A program made the position numbers and the translations under genes. A stretch of DNA of 7,467 bases from HyVt-337 sp964428895. Its GTDB lineage: Bacteria > Planctomycetota > Phycisphaerae > SM23-33. The notes under the pieces were generated by a model. That model was not told the DNA's origin and made no database searches. It saw only the letters and a list, made by a program, of their open reading frames with translations. The stretch covers positions 1 through 7,467 of the forward strand of contig CAYRZU010000109.1 of NCBI GenBank assembly GCA_964428895.1. The letters run 5' to 3'. Shown one piece after another: positions 5,130 through 7,467 of this stretch. The stretch's first letter is position 1, and each line of letters starts with the position of its first letter.

Positions 5130-6881
5130 GTGAACGGACGAATTGTTGCCGTTTACGGAAACATGGTGATCGCCGAAACCGAAGGGCGCGTGGTGCAGAA
5201 CTCGATCGCCTACTGCTGCCGCACCGACGGCGCTCGCCTGCTCAGCGAGACTATCCGCATCCGCGGGCGCCTGGCCGACCTGCAGGTGTTCGAGGAAACG
5301 CGAGGCCTGCGCGTCGGCGACGTGGTGGAGTTCCAGGACCAGATGCTCTCGGTCTCGCTGGGCCCCGGGCTGCTGGGACAGATCTACGACGGCCTGCAGA
5401 ACCCCCTGCCCCAACTGGCGGAGCAAATCGGCTACTTTCTCGAGCCGGGCCAGTACCTCCACGGCCTGAACACCGAGCGCAAATGGGCCTTTACGCCGAG
5501 CGTCAACGTCGGCGACAGCGTGATGGCCGGCATCTCCCTGGGGACCGTGCCGGAGGGCATCTTCGATCACCAGATTATGGCGCCGTTCGACCTCGAAGGC
5601 AGCGCCACCGTCGCCCAGATCGCTTCGGCTGGCGAGTACGGCATTGAGCATCCCGTCGCCACGCTCAAAGACGCCTCCGGCAATGAAATCACCGTCACCA
5701 TGCAGCAGGAATGGCCCGTCAAGCGCGCCCTGCGGGTCTGCCGACGCCGACTCATGCCCACCGAGCCGCTGACCACGCAGGTGCGAATCATCGATTCGGT
5801 CTTCCCCATTGTCCGCGGCGGCACGTATTGCATTCCCGGCCCGTTCGGCGCCGGCAAGACCGTCCTCCAGCAGATCACCTCGCGCTACGCCGAGGTCGAC
5901 ATCGTTGTCATCGCCGCCTGCGGCGAGCGCGCGGGCGAAGTGGTCGAAACGATTACCGAGTTCCCCGAACTGACCGACCCCCGCACCGGCAAGAGCCTGA
6001 TGGAACGGACCATCATCATCTGCAACACCTCGGCCATGCCCGTCGCAGCCCGAGAGGCGTCCGTCTACACCGGCGCCACCCTGGCTGAGTATTACCGCCA
6101 GATGGGCCTGAACGTGCTGCTACTGGCCGACTCCACCAGCCGCTGGGCCCAGGCCATGCGTGAACTGTCCGGCCGACTGGAGGAGATCCCGGGTGAAGAG
6201 GCGTTCCCGGCCTATCTGGAAAGCCGCATCGCCAACTTCTACGAACGCGCCGGCCTGATCGAACTGAACGACGGGCGCACCGGCTCGCTCACCATTGGTG
6301 GCACGGTCAGCCCCGCCGGCGGGAACTTTGAAGAACCCGTCACCCAAGGCACGCTGAAGGTGGTCGGCGCCTTCCACGGCCTGTCGCGGGCCCGGTCCGA
6401 TGCCCGCCGTTACCCCGCCATCGACCCGCTCGATTCCTGGAGCAAGTATACCGGCATCATCGACCCGGCCCTGGTCACCGAGGCCAAGGCCATGCTGCAG
6501 CGCGGCCGTGAGGTCCAGCAGATGATGACGGTCGTCGGTGAAGAAGGCACGAACGTGGAGGACTTCACCGTCGCCCTCAAGGGCGACTTCTTCGACAACT
6601 GCTATCTGCAGCAGGACGCCTTCGACGAGGTCGACGCCGCCACCTCCGCCGAGCGGCAGACCTTCGTGTTCGACAAGGTCATGACCGTGCTGCGGCTGGC
6701 CTTTGACTTTGCCGACAAGGAACAGGCCCGCCGAACGCTGGTGCATGTGTCCGACCTGTTCCGCAACCTCAACTACGCCGCCACCGACAGCGACGACTAC
6801 ACGCGAATCCTGGGCGAAATCGATGCCTTCATCGACACCAAGGGCGCCAACGTCGCGGCCGAACAGCCTGTTGCCCAATAG
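5130..6881 (+). CDS. atpA: V-type ATP synthase/ATPase catalytic subunit A
   Basis: This is the catalytic subunit of the rotary ATPase head, which binds and hydrolyses (or makes) ATP at the A-B interface on the cytoplasmic side. At 583 residues it is full length. Order of parts: N-terminal beta-barrel (1 to about 67); the bulge insertion typical of A but not F-type beta subunits (about 110-190, with APFDLEGSATVAQIASAGEY at 151-170); the nucleotide-binding domain (about 195-440); and a C-terminal helical domain containing CYLQQDAFDEVDAATSAERQ (491-510). The P-loop is GPFGAGKT at 237-244 with Lys243. The catalytic glutamate is Glu266 in CGERAGE. LLLADSTSRWAQAMRELSGR (330-349) and EEIPGEEAFPAYLESRIANF (351-370) are strong family blocks. 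ERAGE replaces the ERGNE of archaeal and eukaryotic enzymes, which as I recall also occurs in Chlamydia-type A subunits. The gene is 21 bases after DUF2764 and 18 before subunit B. Identification is certain; whether the enzyme mainly makes or hydrolyses ATP cannot be read. Confidence 0.98.
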   Translation: MNGRIVAVYGNMVIAETEGRVVQNSIAYCCRTDGARLLSETIRIRGRLADLQVFEETRGLRVGDVVEFQDQMLSVSLGPGLLGQIYDGLQNPLPQLAEQIGYFLEPGQYLHGLNTERKWAFTPSVNVGDSVMAGISLGTVPEGIFDHQIMAPFDLEGSATVAQIASAGEYGIEHPVATLKDASGNEITVTMQQEWPVKRALRVCRRRLMPTEPLTTQVRIIDSVFPIVRGGTYCIPGPFGAGKTVLQQITSRYAEVDIVVIAACGERAGEVVETITEFPELTDPRTGKSLMERTIIICNTSAMPVAAREASVYTGATLAEYYRQMGLNVLLLADSTSRWAQAMRELSGRLEEIPGEEAFPAYLESRIANFYERAGLIELNDGRTGSLTIGGTVSPAGGNFEEPVTQGTLKVVGAFHGLSRARSDARRYPAIDPLDSWSKYTGIIDPALVTEAKAMLQRGREVQQMMTVVGEEGTNVEDFTVALKGDFFDNCYLQQDAFDEVDAATSAERQTFVFDKVMTVLRLAFDFADKEQARRTLVHVSDLFRNLNYAATDSDDYTRILGEIDAFIDTKGANVAAEQPVAQ

Positions 6882-6886
6882 CATTT

Positions 6887-6890
6887 GGAG
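6887..6890 (+). promoter_or_regulatory. Ribosome binding site of atpB
   Basis: GGAG lies 9 bases before the ATG at 6900, in the 18-base gap after the atpA stop codon. It supports the ATG at 6900 as the start of subunit B. Confidence 0.65.
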
Positions 6891-6899
6891 CCAACGCCA

Positions 6900-7467
6900 A
6901 TGCGTAAGTACTACGACGAGATTACTCGGATCGCCGGCAACGTGGTCACCGTGACCGCCGCCGGCATCGGCTATGACGAATTGGCCGTGATCACCACCGC
7001 ACGCGGGCCCAGCCTGGCGCAGGTGATCCACCTCGAGGGCGACCAAGTCAGCCTGCAGGTGTTCGCCGGCACGCAAGGCGTTTCCACCGGTGACCGCATT
7101 CGGTTCCTGGGTCGGCCCATGCAGGTGCCCTACACCGACAAGCTCCTCGGCCGCATCTTCGATGGGTCCGGCAACCCGCGCGATGAACGCCCGACCATCG
7201 AGGACAATCCCGTGGACATCGGCTCGCCTGCGGTCAATCCCACCCGCCGCCGACGCCCGGACCAGATGGTGCAGACCGGCATCCCGATGATCGACGTGTT
7301 CAACTCGCTCGTCGAAAGTCAGAAGCTGCCAATCTTCTCGGTGGCCGGCGAGCCCTACAACGAACTACTCGCCCGCGTGGGCCTCCAGGCCGACGCAGAC
7401 ATCATCATCCTGGGCGGCATGGGCCTGCGACACGATGACTACCTCAAGTTCCGCCAGACCTTCGAGG
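6900..7467 (+). CDS. atpB: V-type ATP synthase/ATPase subunit B, N-terminal part (cut by window end)
   Basis: This is the non-catalytic head subunit that alternates with A and normally supplies the arginine finger to the catalytic site. The frame stays open to the window edge, giving 189 residues of a protein usually 430-470 long. Residues 1 to about 72 form the beta-barrel (ITRIAGNVVTVTAAGIGYDE, then GDRIRFLGRP at 64-73). They are followed by TDKLLGRIFDGSGNPRDERP (79-98) and the nucleotide-domain entry QTGIPMIDVFNSLVESQKLP (125-144). The P-loop is degenerate, as expected for B: SVAGEPYNELLARVGLQAD (147-165) has no GKT/S. GEPYNELL and IIILGGMGLRHDDYLKF resemble Chlamydia, spirochaete and Bacteroidetes B subunits more than the archaeal GLPHNELAAQ form. 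The arginine finger lies in the missing C-terminal half and cannot be checked. Genes for D, I and K are expected downstream. Confidence 0.95.
   Translation, partial: MRKYYDEITRIAGNVVTVTAAGIGYDELAVITTARGPSLAQVIHLEGDQVSLQVFAGTQGVSTGDRIRFLGRPMQVPYTDKLLGRIFDGSGNPRDERPTIEDNPVDIGSPAVNPTRRRRPDQMVQTGIPMIDVFNSLVESQKLPIFSVAGEPYNELLARVGLQADADIIILGGMGLRHDDYLKFRQTFE

Noticed and set aside
6120..7076. Open frame of 318 codons on the - strand across subunits A and B
   Set aside because: It is the antisense shadow of two certain genes and crosses their junction. The translation is a Gly/Val/His-rich mix with no motif.

Overview
The window is GC-rich bacterial DNA (third codon positions are mostly G or C) with every recognisable gene on the + strand. 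The protein set points to the Planctomycetota or a related PVC lineage, possibly Phycisphaerae. Evidence for this is a bacterial V-type ATPase operon of the Chlamydia/spirochaete/Bacteroidetes layout (E, DUF2764, A, B), and an MFS transporter of a type I associate with planctomycetes and Verrucomicrobia, with a large loop before its last membrane helix. This placement is an inference from memory of the families, not a search result.

Layout. Bases 45-356 hold a small unrecognised acidic protein with a likely TTG start. A 127-base gap follows. It carries a good sigma70-type promoter (TTGCCG, 17 bases, TATGAT) whose -10 box lies inside a perfect 8-bp inverted repeat. This promoter leads into 484-1647, a four-helix membrane protein with a PIN nuclease domain and a TRAM domain (YacL-like). 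After about 110 bases comes 1760-3616, a 618-residue MFS transporter. A 149-base intergenic leader (3617-3765) holds a -10-like TACAAT and a foldable nested stem. The leader opens the V-type ATPase operon: subunit E (3766-4401), a DUF2764 protein overlapping it by one base (4401-5108), catalytic subunit A (5130-6881), and subunit B (from 6900, cut by the window edge). No gene-free stretch exceeds 150 bases. I saw no tRNA, rRNA, CRISPR array, insertion sequence or attachment site.

How the genes work together. A and B form the alternating catalytic/non-catalytic head of the rotary ATPase. E is the peripheral stalk that holds the head against rotation. The DUF2764 protein occupies the operon place where archaeal and Thermus-type operons encode the collar subunit C, and may replace it. 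In related operons D (central shaft), I (stator membrane subunit) and K (proteolipid ring) follow B, so they are expected just beyond the window. Without I and K the coupling ion (H+ or Na+) and the direction of work cannot be read. The PIN-TRAM protein, the transporter and the first small gene have no evident functional tie to the ATPase and seem to be separately promoted neighbours.

The most interesting points are the palindrome on the PIN-TRAM promoter, the structured leader of the ATPase operon, the DUF2764 subunit of unknown role, and the non-standard catalytic motif (ERAGE for ERGNE) in subunit A. I see no wholly new multi-gene system in the window.
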